Notes under the pieces: generated by a model
The model's input: the letters and a program-made list of their open reading frames with translations, nothing else
What the model was told of the DNA's origin: nothing
Database searches by the model: none
Part shown: positions 8,211 through 19,038 of the stretch, piece by piece
How the letters are laid out: the number at the start of each line of letters is the position of its first letter
How positions within the stretch are numbered: position 1 is the first letter of the stretch
Made by a program: the position numbers and the translations under genes
Assembly (NCBI GenBank): GCA_963556145.1
Contig: OY744468.1
Location: 2,666,001 to 2,730,000, forward strand
Direction of reading: 5' to 3'
Source of the DNA: Hygrocybe punicea
Taxonomy: Eukaryota > Basidiomycota > Agaricomycetes > Agaricales > Hygrophoraceae
DNA: 64,000 nt

Positions 8211-10559
8211 CTACCTATACATTTTGTTTCCAACTTTGCATGACCGCCCGAGCGAGTCACTAAGGGTTATATTTTGTCTTTGTGACGATGAGCATTGAAA
8301 AACCACATCAGAATCACAAATGCTTACCAAACAAGGAATAGGCACAGCTGAAGACGCCTCCAGAAATGAACGATATGCTGTTGTACGTGTTTTATACCAA
8401 TCATCGTTGTACCAGTTGCGAGGTAATTTTCGAACTGGTGGGTTGTTGTGGTCGGTCTTGGTGGCAATGTAGATTCGAGGAATTGGTTTATTGCCGGCAG
8501 CAGACATCAAGCATTCGTCAGCGACCGCCTTTTCATATGTGTCAACGGCTTCAAAGAGGGTGGTGATGGTGGGATTAATCCAAGGCAATGCAATCCGACG
8601 TAGAGTCTTGTTTCGCGATTGCGATGGGGAATCGGTTTCGTCACCGCTCATTCCATGAACGTCGAGTTTTTGTAAAATTTGTCGGATTTTGACCCATGCA
8701 GGATGATCGGTTCCCTTCTGTTCGAGGACAGTACGTTTCTGCCAATCATAAAGCTAGAAGACAGGTGTCAGATGGCCGTCATCTGATATTTGGTGAGCTT
8801 ACTCCTTTTCTGCGAGAGATCATCCTATCCCTTTGCTTCCGTTGTACGTCGGCCTGGCACTCATCATTTCGGGCTTTTGTGAGCTCCGCTTTGTTCATCA
8901 TTTGCTCTCTGGACAACCGTTTGGCTTCGCGGTACGTACGACTGAGTTTTCTGAGGCAAAGACCTCGCATGCGCTCAATCTCCATCATATCAGCATGATA
9001 CTGAAGATTCGGATATTTGCCATCCTTGACCTCTTTCAGAAAGCCAATAACAAGCAGTCCTATCGCTTCTTGATTCCACTTTGCGAGTTTGAGTGATTGA
9101 CGCCAGTCTAATCGAAGAGGCTTGGACACGTCCGGTCCACCTTCGCCATCTTCCTCGAACAGTTTGACTTCTGCTTTGGATGGAGACTCAGGAACACCGG
9201 CCTTTCGCCCCGGTAGAACCTTCTTATCTCGAAGATAATCGCACAGCTTGCTCTTCACGAGACAGGTCAATAATTTGACCAGATAGGCAGCTTTGCACAA
9301 CGTACATGCAGCAAGTTTTCATTTTTACCCCGGCGGCCGCATTTTCCACGTGCGGACAACCTGCTCTTCCTTAGCAATAATTCCGCTTCGCTTTCATCAC
9401 TGTTACTGGTCAATTCGTTGTCAAGCATTTTTGAATCCGACTTGTGGTGGGAAGTTCCAGCAGTTGACGAGAGTGACGACGCGATTGCTTCTTTAACAGC
9501 AGGCTAAATGCGGGTTATCGATTGATCTATGGTCGCCTTGAGCAAGTCCCGCCACTCTGAGGTGGATGGTGGTGTGGATTGCTTGTAGGATGAAACCTCA
9601 ACCTGGAGCTTGTCCATGGCAACTTTGAGGGGTTGGATATCGTTTTGCACAAGGTGACCAATGGTCTTCTGTAAAGCACCATTGATAACAGATGCAACAT
9701 GCTCATTCATGAGGGAAACAAGGTTGTCTTTGACAGCTGCCTCAACCGATGCTCTTGAGTCGGGACAAGCGGTGTAGTGATTCTCATGATTGGGCCCGCA
9801 TTTACGCTTAATGGGAGGCTGTGATGCGCACTCAAGGTCCATCATGTCTGCAGACAAGGGTTGCTGCGTTGACTGCTGTTCCTGGGCATGTGAAGACGCA
9901 GAGCCCTGAATTTGAGGCAGGAGAGGTTCGTTCGCCTGGGTTTGGGTCTGGGATGACACATTGAATAGCTCTGAAGGCACATAAGGGAGGAGAGGTTCGC
10001 TTGCCTGTGCCTGGGTCTGGGTCTGGGACGACACATTCAATAACTCCGGGAGCACGTAATCAATGGGGACGTGTTGGAGCGTGAAACTATGCTGTGTAGA
10101 GACGCCGTGTTGGAGCGCCGACTGCTCCGGGAGTACATAACAAGCAGATGCGTTTTGGATTATGGCAAGCTGAGGATGCTGTGGAAGATCTTGGCCGTGT
10201 TGGGGCGCCGAATGATAAGTGGATGCTTGCTGGAAGGTGGGATGTTGGTCGACAAGTTGGGGTGCTGGACCAGACGGCTTGCTGGAAACAACAGGTGGTG
10301 TAATGGGCTGGTCATCGTGTCGTGGAGACAAAATTGACTGCAACGATCGCTGAGGTAGTTGGTGCTCGTCTGACAGGTGTAAGGCAATCTTTTCCGGGGA
10401 CAGGGGACAGACACCCGGCCGAGTTTCCGAAGTTGACTGCTCCAGGGTTTGAGACCATTCAGGGAGTGAAGGATCATCTCGGATTGCGGAACTTGACAGA
10501 TCCATAGGGACTACGGAATGAGTTTGAGGCGTCACGGCCTCACTCGTGGGCAAAGACAT
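8211..10559 (-). CDS. CACTA companion gene, left-arm copy
   Basis: This is an uncharacterised protein gene in several exons, transcribed towards the left terminus. The first exon (10559 to about 9504) encodes a 351-aa Gln/Pro/Ser-rich low-complexity domain with tandem SSQTQTQA-type segments. The second (about 9300-8779) encodes a basic helical segment with RTYREAKRLSREQ. After an intron with GTAAGCT donor the protein continues with LYDWQKRTVLEQ, the motif HGMSGDETDSPSQS, and a Trp/Pro-rich tail. The GM-S-x-D/E-E motif plus the tail recur in another gene at 31.0-32.1 kb, so this is a family. I believe such proteins accompany transposons in mushrooms, but their function is unknown. Both arms share a TAG after the 351-aa exon, so exon borders there are uncertain. 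Unlike the right-arm copy, the GMSGDE exon is uninterrupted here. Confidence 0.55.
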
Positions 10560-11841
10560 TGTCGTTTGGTGAACGTAAGAATGTTCATTCTAAATAACGA
10601 TCTTGCCCATCAAAAAGAGGGTGCACCTTGGCAACGAGGATATTGTAGGCATTGTTGTCTCGGACCTGCCGAGCTTTAACAAATTGGGGATAGGGAGAAA
10701 TGGTTCCCCTCATGCTCGTGCTCTGTTCAAATACACCACAGTGATTTTCGACAATGGGGGTGCGGTATGGAAAGAGACTATGCAGCTAATTGACAAAATT
10801 AGTGACATTGGTCACCAAATATGTTCGGACGCAGTAACTGACTTACGCAGTCCCGAACGCTGCATTTGGCCATCTTAGTAGGCAATGAAGGACGGAGTAA
10901 GACATTGTTGAAGAGCTTCTCGTCAACTTAAGTATCCATCGCGAGGGCTCTGAGTAAAGGCTCGGAAACGCAGGTTGTTACATAGATACCTAAATTGACA
11001 ATCGTCGTTAGAAAGCCCAAACCTCACGGGCAGGAGTACCTCTAAATTCAAACAATAAAGACAAAGTGACTCATTCTCTCATTTGGCTCTTTCTTTCAAT
11101 TATTGTTGTTGTACAGTACCATACCATTGAGCAGAACTTCCACTACGAGGATGCTGAAAACGATGGTGATGGTATCTAAACAAGAGGGAAGCGCTCACGT
11201 GCGCACCATGCTTTGGCTTTGTGGTGAATTGAATGGCGATCAATTGGTGCTTGAAATTGGCACCGGCGATTCAAGCCGCTCACGCATGAAAACCAAACAG
11301 AGTTCAAATATATCTCCGTTCACTATAAGAGGCAAGGCCCATTCATCCGGCTCTTCTTCCCACTCCATGTCCACAACTCGTCCACAAATATCTTTCAGGC
11401 TCACGCTCATTCCAAGTAGGGTCCAAATAGGGTACAAAATATGTACTTGCACACAACGCCGAGCAAATAATTGTGTTGTTGCGAGACGAGATGAGAATCA
11501 AAAAACAAAAAAAGGCTGACCTACTGGTAACAATAATTACAGGATATTCAGTGCGTCGAGTCAGCTATCTCTTAGGAGCAAGCGAGCGAATAATTATGTC
11601 AAGGTGGTAACGACGGTGGAACAAAAGGGCTAATCGGTAGATTGGTCTCGAGTCATGACTCTTCGTTCATCACTGTCGATCTCATCCGCCCAAGTCATCG
11701 AGGCGACGCATCTTCAATCACGGCCGTTGTTTTTGTTATCTGTGAATATTGGTATCCGCCCCATTTCTTGGAAACAATAGGTAGAGGGACACTATACACT
11801 ACATAACAGTGAGGATGACCTGTGGTTTTTTTCAGTTCGCG
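10560..11841. other. Putative bidirectional promoter region, left arm
   Basis: This interval separates the outward companion gene from the inward tnp2-like gene. Open frames on both strands (138 aa plus, 70 aa minus, around 11103-11519) have no recognisable features. It is duplicated exactly at 17757-19038. Confidence 0.4.
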
Positions 11842-12340
11842 ATGTTTGATCAATGCCACGACCTACCTGCGCTCTCGGATGATGTACAGGAAGGATTCGA
11901 GGTAAGTGTGAATGGTCAATCTGCCGACCAACCGATACATTAATAATGTGCAGGATGTCCCCGCGCTCTTGAATGACATGCCTCCCGGACTCGCGGTAAG
12001 CGTGAACATTCAATCTCTCGACCAACTGACATATCAATTCAGGATAACACGGACATCCCTGCGCTCTTGAACAACGTGCAGGACATATTTGAGGTAAGCG
12101 TGACGATGAATATATCAACCAACCGACACCCTTACAATATGCAGGATAACAGTGGAGGCTCCATTGTCCTGTTCCTGACAAGTGGCGTTCAGTGTGCCGC
12201 AAACGTTTCATGACATAGTTACAACCATGAGGACCTGTACCTTGTTGGTGTCGTTCCTGGACCAGATGATTCTTTGCGTGATGAAATAGATCATTTCCTT
12301 GCAACCCTCATGGTGCTTGCAAACTGCTTAGAGTAGACCT
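11842..12340 (+). pseudogene. tnp2-like transposase fragment with tandem mini-exons, left arm
   Basis: A start at 11842 opens a series of tiny phase-0 exons with near-identical introns: 11842-11901, 11954-11995, 12043-12093, then 12145 onward. Each intron is 47-52 bp with GTAAG donor and CAG acceptor. Each mini-exon encodes a variant of PALLNDM(P/Q)xx(F/L)(E/A), so the exon-intron unit has been duplicated in tandem. The last exon runs into sequence resembling the middle of tnp2 transposases: the segment LYLVGVVPGPDDSLRDEIDH corresponds to the family's LAGIIPGP region. A frameshift or TGA lies just before that segment, and it stops after VLANCLE. Most of the catalytic domain is missing, so this is a truncated pseudogene. 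The first two mini-exons lie inside the inverted arm and the third at its edge. Confidence 0.6.
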
Positions 12341-12564
12341 CGGATGATTGGTGATCAAGCGGAGCTCCACTTACTTTTGTTTGATGTTTGATATTTAAAA
12401 TGTATCGTGTTTGACATTCTAATGATAACCCCTCCTCAGGCAACACCAACAATCCGTCCTAACCCAACATTGACAATCCCTCGCGCAACCTGTCAACAAT
12501 GCCAAGCTTTGCCAACGTTATGCCCAGATTGGGCATGGGAATAACTGGATTGAAACTTCATCAT

Positions 12565-12768
12565 GATGTTATATGGAAAATTGGCAGGTGGGCAGTACAA
12601 TCAGATTGACATGAGAGTATCTGAATGACATGTGAATGATCTACCAGTGAGTACTTATCAACTCACGATGTTATATGGAATTGACAGGTGGGCAGTACAA
12701 TCAGATTGACATGGGAGTATCTGAATGACATGAGAATGATCTACCAGTGAGTATTTATCAACTCATGG
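12565..12768 (+). repeat. Tandem duplication of about 102 bp before the PIF transposase
   Basis: 12565-12666 and 12667-12768 are imperfect direct repeats beginning GATGTTATATGGA and ending TTATCAACTCA. They end at the transposase start codon (ATG 12765), so the second unit supplies the start context. Confidence 0.85.
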
Positions 12769-14174
12769 CTGCTTATCAGCCACTTATTAGCTTTTCTCCT
12801 CCCTCAATGCCAGGCTCAAGTGAAAATACTGACAGTGACGAAAGCTCGAGTAGTAGTCAGGGATCTAGATTTGCGAGTATTCCTGAGCAGATCCAACGGC
12901 GACGACAACAACTTCAAGATCTGGCTGTTATTGTGGCTTCGATGATCATTGTCGTCATCGAGCAATATGTCTCCCCACATTATGACAAAATCCCGTATCA
13001 TACGTCGATACTCAAAGGTGAAGCCTGGGTTGTAGAGTTGCTCACTGGCCATCCACTTCGCATTCGATGTGAATTGGGTGTCCGGAAGCATGTGTTCATT
13101 CGCCTCGCTCAATCCCTGCAACACCACGGCTACCATGACTCCACAGATGTCAAACTCGAAGAGCAACTCACCATCTTCTTGTACACCTGTGTTACAGGTT
13201 TATCTTCTCCCCATGTGGGTGAAAGATTCCAGCGAACACCCTCAACCATTGCGATGTTTGTTTGTTTTTTTGCAATGCAAGTGATGTATCTGATACCGGA
13301 AATTCAGGTACTTCAAGTCGATGCTGCTTTATTTCTCCTCCCCTCCATTCTATACCGAGTACATTCGACTACCATTATCGGATGATCCCACTCTGCCAAC
13401 CATCACCAATGATCCTAAATATTTCCCCTTCTTTATGGGTGCACTTGGTGCAATTGACGGCACCCACATCCATTGTTCCCCTTCCGTGTCTGAACGAGAG
13501 GCAATGCGAGATAGCACGGGTAGGTTGACACAAAACTGCCTTGCAGCATGTTCATTCAACCTTCGATTCCTGTACATTCTGAGTGGCTGGGAGGGATCTA
13601 CAACAGATGCTGCCATGTGGAATGATGCGCGTGTCGATTTTCGTATACCTCCCGGCCGATATTACCTTGCGGATGGAGGATTTGCATCGTGTGACCATCT
13701 TCTCGTGCCTTTTCGAGGAGTCCACTACCATCTCAACGAGTGTGCAGGCCTTCGGTACATTGATTCTTTACACTCTCACTCAAAACTCACTTTGTTTGTA
13801 GACCTGCCAATATGGAGGAACTATTTATTAATAATCTTCGACTTGCTAAAGCATGCAATGTCATTGAGCGGTTGTTTTGGATCTTAAAAAGGCGATTCAG
13901 AATCCTCATTCTACCAATGGGATATGACATGGATGTGCAAGCGCGAATTCCTCCAGCAATGGCAGCCCTACACAACTTCATCCGTCAACATGATCCTGAG
14001 GAGATCGAGGTGTTTGAACCACTGGAATATTTCGACATCGAGATGACTGAGGAGTTGTGCCCAGGCTATGTGGGACATGCAGAGAGTGCCCGAGCGGCTG
14101 AGCGGCATCTTTTGATCGCAGCAGCTATGTGGGACCAATATCAGGGATATCTTGCTGTACATCCTGTCAACTAA
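12765..14174 (+). CDS. PIF/Harbinger transposase (DDE_Tnp_4 type)
   Basis: Three exons give an uninterrupted 436-aa protein: 12765-13255, 13308-13754 and 13802-14174. The introns are 52 bp (GTTTGT...CAG) and 47 bp (GTACAT...TAG), and the joins restore conserved sequence. It catalyses cut-and-paste transposition of PIF/Harbinger elements in the nucleus. The N-terminus is Ser-rich and followed by a DUF8040-like helical region (SILKGEAWVVELL ... VGERFQRTPSTIA). The DDE domain shows the first Asp in GAIDGTHIH, the second in GSTTDAAMW, and the Glu in NVIERLFWILKRRF. All three are present, so it is probably functional. It is convergent with its Myb/SANT partner gene, 229 bp away. I could not identify the element's terminal repeats or 3-bp target duplication. 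Confidence 0.92.
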
Positions 14175-14403
14175 CTTGTATGTCTACAGTATTGTCTACG
14201 GTCTGCTATGTCTCCTTGTTTGCATGTACAATATTCTCTCATTGCCTGTGTCCAGTACTGTATACTTGTAAGTCGTTCTTGATGACAGTAGTTTGTTTGT
14301 TTGCCATTTTGTACAGTAGTCACGTCAAATGTTGAATTTTCAATGTTTGGAACATTTTTCATGAGCATGAGTAAAAAAAAAATACAAGTACATAGGACAC
14401 GGA

Positions 14404-15783
14404 CTACGTCTCAGGAAAAGCCGACTCCGGGAATCCTGCTTGCACCATCTTTCTCTTCAACCATGCCTGCCGAAATGCATCCTCCTCCTCCTCCATCAAC
14501 ATGTATGCATCAGCCTCGTGTGCATGTCCAAGGATGTCGAAGAGTGCTGCCAACATATCATGGCCCAGCCATTTTTCCTGCGCTAGGGCACAGGTTCTCA
14601 CAACACGGATGCGTGAGTCCTTGTCATTCTGTAATGCAGCTTGAGTGTGGAGATCGTTTTGAAGCATGTTGGCCCGGAAGTTGGTATTGAAAATGTCGAA
14701 ATTAGATGAAAATTCGAGCAACGCATTTGGTTTGGACTGGCGAGATCTGGAAGATCGCAGAGAGGATGTCGAATTTGGGGTGCCAAGAGCCGAATATTTG
14801 TGTTTACCGAGAGAGGATGATGATACTGATGCTGGTGTTGAAGAGGAAAATGGGGGAACTGTGGCGATATCATTGTAATCAGCATCAAGATGAGGCTCTA
14901 TGAGGTTATGAGGGACTGAGCCGGCATTGACATGTTGGGTGCCAGTATGGAAATCCTGAAAAGAAAAGGATGTAGATGGGGAAGATTCATTAAGTGTCCG
15001 AGCAGGAGGTGTCAAAAGTGTGGCAGTGGAATCTGGGATACGATTAAGGAGATCCTGAAAAGAGTTGGTGGCAGGATTAAGTGGAGGAACATTGTTGACC
15101 ATTTGAACAGAGGAGAGTGGTGGTGGCACCATCGGCCTGGTTTCACTGGAACTGCTGGTGACCGTTCCAGTTGGCCGGTTTCCTGATTGTGTACCACAGA
15201 ATACGTGGGTACCCTGGTCCCGGACGTTTGTTGGCATGAGTGGCAACATGTCATTCCAATGTAACCAGCCTTTGTTGCGGAAGGTGGCGGCACCACAGTG
15301 TTTCTATATTCAAATTGGAGAAAGTAATGGAAACAAAGTTAAGAAATACCTTCGTGTAATCCTTCCATACTGCCTGCTCTGCAAGCCCAATGTTGGCACC
15401 CCGATCTGCATCCAAGCTGAAACCAGATTGATTTGAGAGATGTTGAACAACGTGAAACGTCTCCTTGAGCTGCATGACCCATTTGAGTTCATTGGAATAC
15501 ATGAATTATATAGGATAGGCCAACGCACCCTGACCCACTTAGCCCTGCATGAAGCAACTGTCTTCTCAACACCTGTGTAAGGTCTCTTCGCCATCTCAGC
15601 AGCAGCCGCATCCCAAATTGATTGATGGAAGTTGACGCCATGTCCAGCTTCTGACTTGTGCTCTAGGAGGAACAACAGAAGTGCCTTCTCATCTTCTTTG
15701 GTCCAGACTGCGTGATCCATGCGATGGTATGTAGAACGAAAGCGGGCCTGTTTCCTTCGTCGAACTGACATAGACAATGGCAC
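14404..15783 (-). CDS. Myb/SANT-like DNA-binding protein, partner of the PIF transposase
   Basis: Three exons on the minus strand, 15783-15529, 15469-15350 and 15303-14404, join in frame to 424 aa. The introns are 59 and 46 bp. Residues about 22-85 form a Myb/SANT-like (Myb_DNA-bind_3) domain: DHAVWTKEDEKALLLFLLEH ... FHQSIWDAAA ... KRPYTGVEKTVASCRAKW, with the spaced Trp residues of the fold. A linker with FRNKGWLHWNDMLPLMP follows, then a long Ser/Pro/Thr-rich region and a charged helical tail (LMEEEEDAFRQAWLKRK). PIF/Harbinger elements normally need such a second protein to bring the transposase to DNA and into the nucleus. Its intact state beside an intact transposase suggests an autonomous element. 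Confidence 0.88.
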
Positions 15784-16406
15784 TCCGACTGACTATCCCA
15801 GCAATCATACTCAGTGTATACGACCATTAAGTACGTATTACATAATATGCTAAGCTTGTCTTACCGCTGTCACGTGTGACCTTCAGATTTGAATGTTTGG
15901 TTGTGTTACATTTGTTTGTCCTTAGGGAAAGTCACCATTGATAATAAAGGAACAATGATTAACGATTAACACCAGATTATTGTTATTATTCGATATTATT
16001 GTGAAATAGAATGATTCATATGAAAATAGCAATAATCGACATTCAAACTTTGTTACATGGCTATTGGCTTCTCGACGGCTCGCTACGCATCTGTGGCTTC
16101 TCTGGCGGATCATAACCTTACAATTCATCACGCAAGCTCAGTAAAAAATGGATCAGGGATTAGAGGCTTCAACGATGAGTTGCCAGTAGGGGGAAAATGC
16201 CTGCTGAATTGAATGGCGCTCCATCGGGGCTTCAAAGCATTGATGCTCGTCCACGAATATCCAACTGTCATCTGCTTCTAAACAAGATAGAAATGAGGTA
16301 GTACACACAAGATGTCGATGGAACAAAAGGTTCAAATTGCACAGGACTTGGCTTCAAAATGTGACTCGTAAATTATAACGATGAGCACATGGGACAATTA
16401 CTATGA
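15784..16406. other. AT-rich interval with no recognised gene
   Basis: Possible 5' flank of the Myb/SANT gene and the right end of the PIF element, but no inverted repeat matching the left side (12340-12560) was found. Short frames on the minus strand near 16150-16335 lack features. Confidence 0.4.
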
Positions 16407-17756
16407 CTATGCATACATTGGCCATCCACGAGAAGTTGTGTTGACTTGAGAAACCTCATCGTGGGAGGAAACCTTTATTGGCAGCTGCACGAAAGCGTTC
16501 CAGGACTGCATTTTCGAACTGACCTGCAATCGAGTGTCAATCAGGTCCAAATCAATAGGTTCATTCGTACCCAGCTCATAGCTCATATTAACGTGCTGTA
16601 AGATCACGATAAGCCTCGCAAACGAAGAGATCCACCAACCGAGATTCGGCCCTAAGAGCAAAAGAAACTCTCCAATGTGCAGTGTGATGTGGTGATTTGT
16701 AGGGCCAACCAAAGTTTCATTGTCGTTTTGCGTGGCAGGATCCTCAACAGTTAATTTGGAATCATCATTCTACTGATTAGCTCGGCCGGACTAGTCCACA
16801 ATTATCAGTATGATTCTCTGGTCTGTATCAGATACATACCAATAGCGCGCTGATAATGTCTGCTTCACAAAAATTTGCCCTGTTAATTAGGCCAAGTATT
16901 TGTACCGTGCTTTCTGTGCACAGACACTTCACAAGAGGGTGTGTGAGGTTTCGGAGTGTGCTGCTAACATTTGGATTGTACTTGTCTGGCCTTTTTCATG
17001 TGCCTCTCGTCGACAGGTTGGTCATCCGATGCATGATATTCTTCCAATGGGTGATCAATGCCAATGACCTGTCGAAAATGTAACAGAACAAGTTCCAGGA
17101 AAATATTGTGCATGATGTCAACAAATTGGCCCTGGGAGGGAACCAAATAGGGAAGATCCAATAAGGCAGAAGGAACTTCATTTCGCTTGTATAGTGGCTT
17201 CTTCACCGCCTGATTAGGTACAGACACCACACAGGTAGAATATAGGTTTGCAGATGTGTAATGAAGACTCGGAGAAAGGTACAATGCGACAGGTGGAATG
17301 CTATCCTGTAGCATGGGCTTAGAACCTCTCTCGGTGATGGACTCTTCCATCACACGTTGAATGTGCTGCAAATCGATATTATTTGTAGTGGCGACGTGAA
17401 ACCAATGTCACATACCTCCGATGCAGGTATCATCCTGCGAATGTCATTTGTCACAGCCATGTCAAGGTGTCGCTTGGCTGGCAAATTCATTGTTACGTCG
17501 ACCTCGAATTGGTCCTGCACGTCGTAGAACGCGGCGACGTCTTGGTTATCCTACACATGGTTAATGTGTCAGTTGGTCGAGAGATTGAATGTTCACGCTT
17601 ACCGCGAGTCCGGGAGGCACGTCATTCAAGAGCGCGGGGACATCCTGCACATTATTAATGTATCGGTTGGTCGGCAGATTGACCATTCACACTTACCTCG
17701 AATCCTTCCTGTACATCATCCGAGAGCGCAGGTAGGTCGTGGCATTGATCAAACAT
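16407..17756 (-). pseudogene. tnp2-like transposase fragment, right arm and spacer
   Basis: The gene starts at ATG 17756 inside the right arm with the same mini-exons as the left copy, then continues differently. The third exon encodes a segment with LPAKRHLDMAVTNDIRRM, and after a 50-bp intron comes HIQRVMEESIT. The next segment has LLDLPYLVPSQGQFVDIMHN followed by IFLELVLLHFRQVIGID, which matches the tnp2 signature LPYWDPTR...DSMHNLFLGL...R.V.GID. Further left, 16712-16407 encodes HIGEFLLLLGPNLGWW, the C-terminal tnp2 motif. Here the HIQ...IT motif stands before the MHN motif, whereas in the 27-30 kb gene it comes after. The gene is therefore rearranged as well as incomplete, and catalytic Asp segments are not seen. 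It complements rather than duplicates the tnp2 fragment at the left arm. Confidence 0.6.
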
Positions 17757-19038
17757 CGCGAACTGAAAAAAACCACAGGTCATCCTCACTGTTATGTAGT
17801 GTATAGTGTCCCTCTACCTATTGTTTCCAAGAAATGGGGCGGATACCAATATTCACAGATAACAAAAACAACGGCCGTGATTGAAGATGCGTCGCCTCGA
17901 TGACTTGGGCGGATGAGATCGACAGTGATGAACGAAGAGTCATGACTCGAGACCAATCTACCGATTAGCCCTTTTGTTCCACCGTCGTTACCACCTTGAC
18001 ATAATTATTCGCTCGCTTGCTCCTAAGAGATAGCTGACTCGACGCACTGAATATCCTGTAATTATTGTTACCAGTAGGTCAGCCTTTTTTTGTTTTTTGA
18101 TTCTCATCTCGTCTCGCAACAACACAATTATTTGCTCGGCGTTGTGTGCAAGTACATATTTTGTACCCTATTTGGACCCTACTTGGAATGAGCGTGAGCC
18201 TGAAAGATATTTGTGGACGAGTTGTGGACATGGAGTGGGAAGAAGAGCCGGATGAATGGGCCTTGCCTCTTATAGTGAACGGAGATATATTTGAACTCTG
18301 TTTGGTTTTCATGCGTGAGCGGCTTGAATCGCCGGTGCCAATTTCAAGCACCAATTGATCGCCATTCAATTCACCACAAAGCCAAAGCATGGTGCGCACG
18401 TGAGCGCTTCCCTCTTGTTTAGATACCATCACCATCGTTTTCAGCATCCTCGTAGTGGAAGTTCTGCTCAATGGTATGGTACTGTACAACAACAATAATT
18501 GAAAGAAAGAGCCAAATGAGAGAATGAGTCACTTTGTCTTTATTGTTTGAATTTAGAGGTACTCCTGCCCGTGAGGTTTGGGCTTTCTAACGACGATTGT
18601 CAATTTAGGTATCTATGTAACAACCTGCGTTTCCGAGCCTTTACTCAGAGCCCTCGCGATGGATACTTAAGTTGACGAGAAGCTCTTCAACAATGTCTTA
18701 CTCCGTCCTTCATTGCCTACTAAGATGGCCAAATGCAGCGTTCGGGACTGCGTAAGTCAGTTACTGCGTCCGAACATATTTGGTGACCAATGTCACTAAT
18801 TTTGTCAATTAGCTGCATAGTCTCTTTCCATACCGCACCCCCATTGTCGAAAATCACTGTGGTGTATTTGAACAGAGCACGAGCATGAGGGGAACCATTT
18901 CTCCCTATCCCCAATTTGTTAAAGCTCGGCAGGTCCGAGACAACAATGCCTACAATATCCTCGTTGCCAAGGTGCACCCTCTTTTTGATGGGCAAGATCG
19001 TTATTTAGAATGAACATTCTTACGTTCACCAAACGACA
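17757..19038. other. Putative bidirectional promoter region, right arm
   Basis: Exact mirror of 10560-11841, between the inward tnp2-like fragment and the outward companion gene. No gene recognised. Confidence 0.4.

Larger units (their letters stand above)
7601..12031 (+). repeat. Left 4.4-kb inverted arm
   Basis: Reverse complement of 17567-21997. The 351-aa, 173-aa and 138-aa frames inside translate identically in both arms. Differences noticed by eye are few: the terminal T/C, 7630-7632, a CA/CG site at about 8500, 8615 and 11977. All but the terminal one include a CpG to TpG/CpA change. Inside 12031 the arms diverge abruptly into merely related sequence. Confidence 0.92.

Noticed and set aside
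11103..11519. 138-aa frame repeated in both inverted arms (also 18079-18495)
   Set aside because: Identity between arms only reflects the duplication. No domain, and a 70-aa frame overlaps on the other strand.
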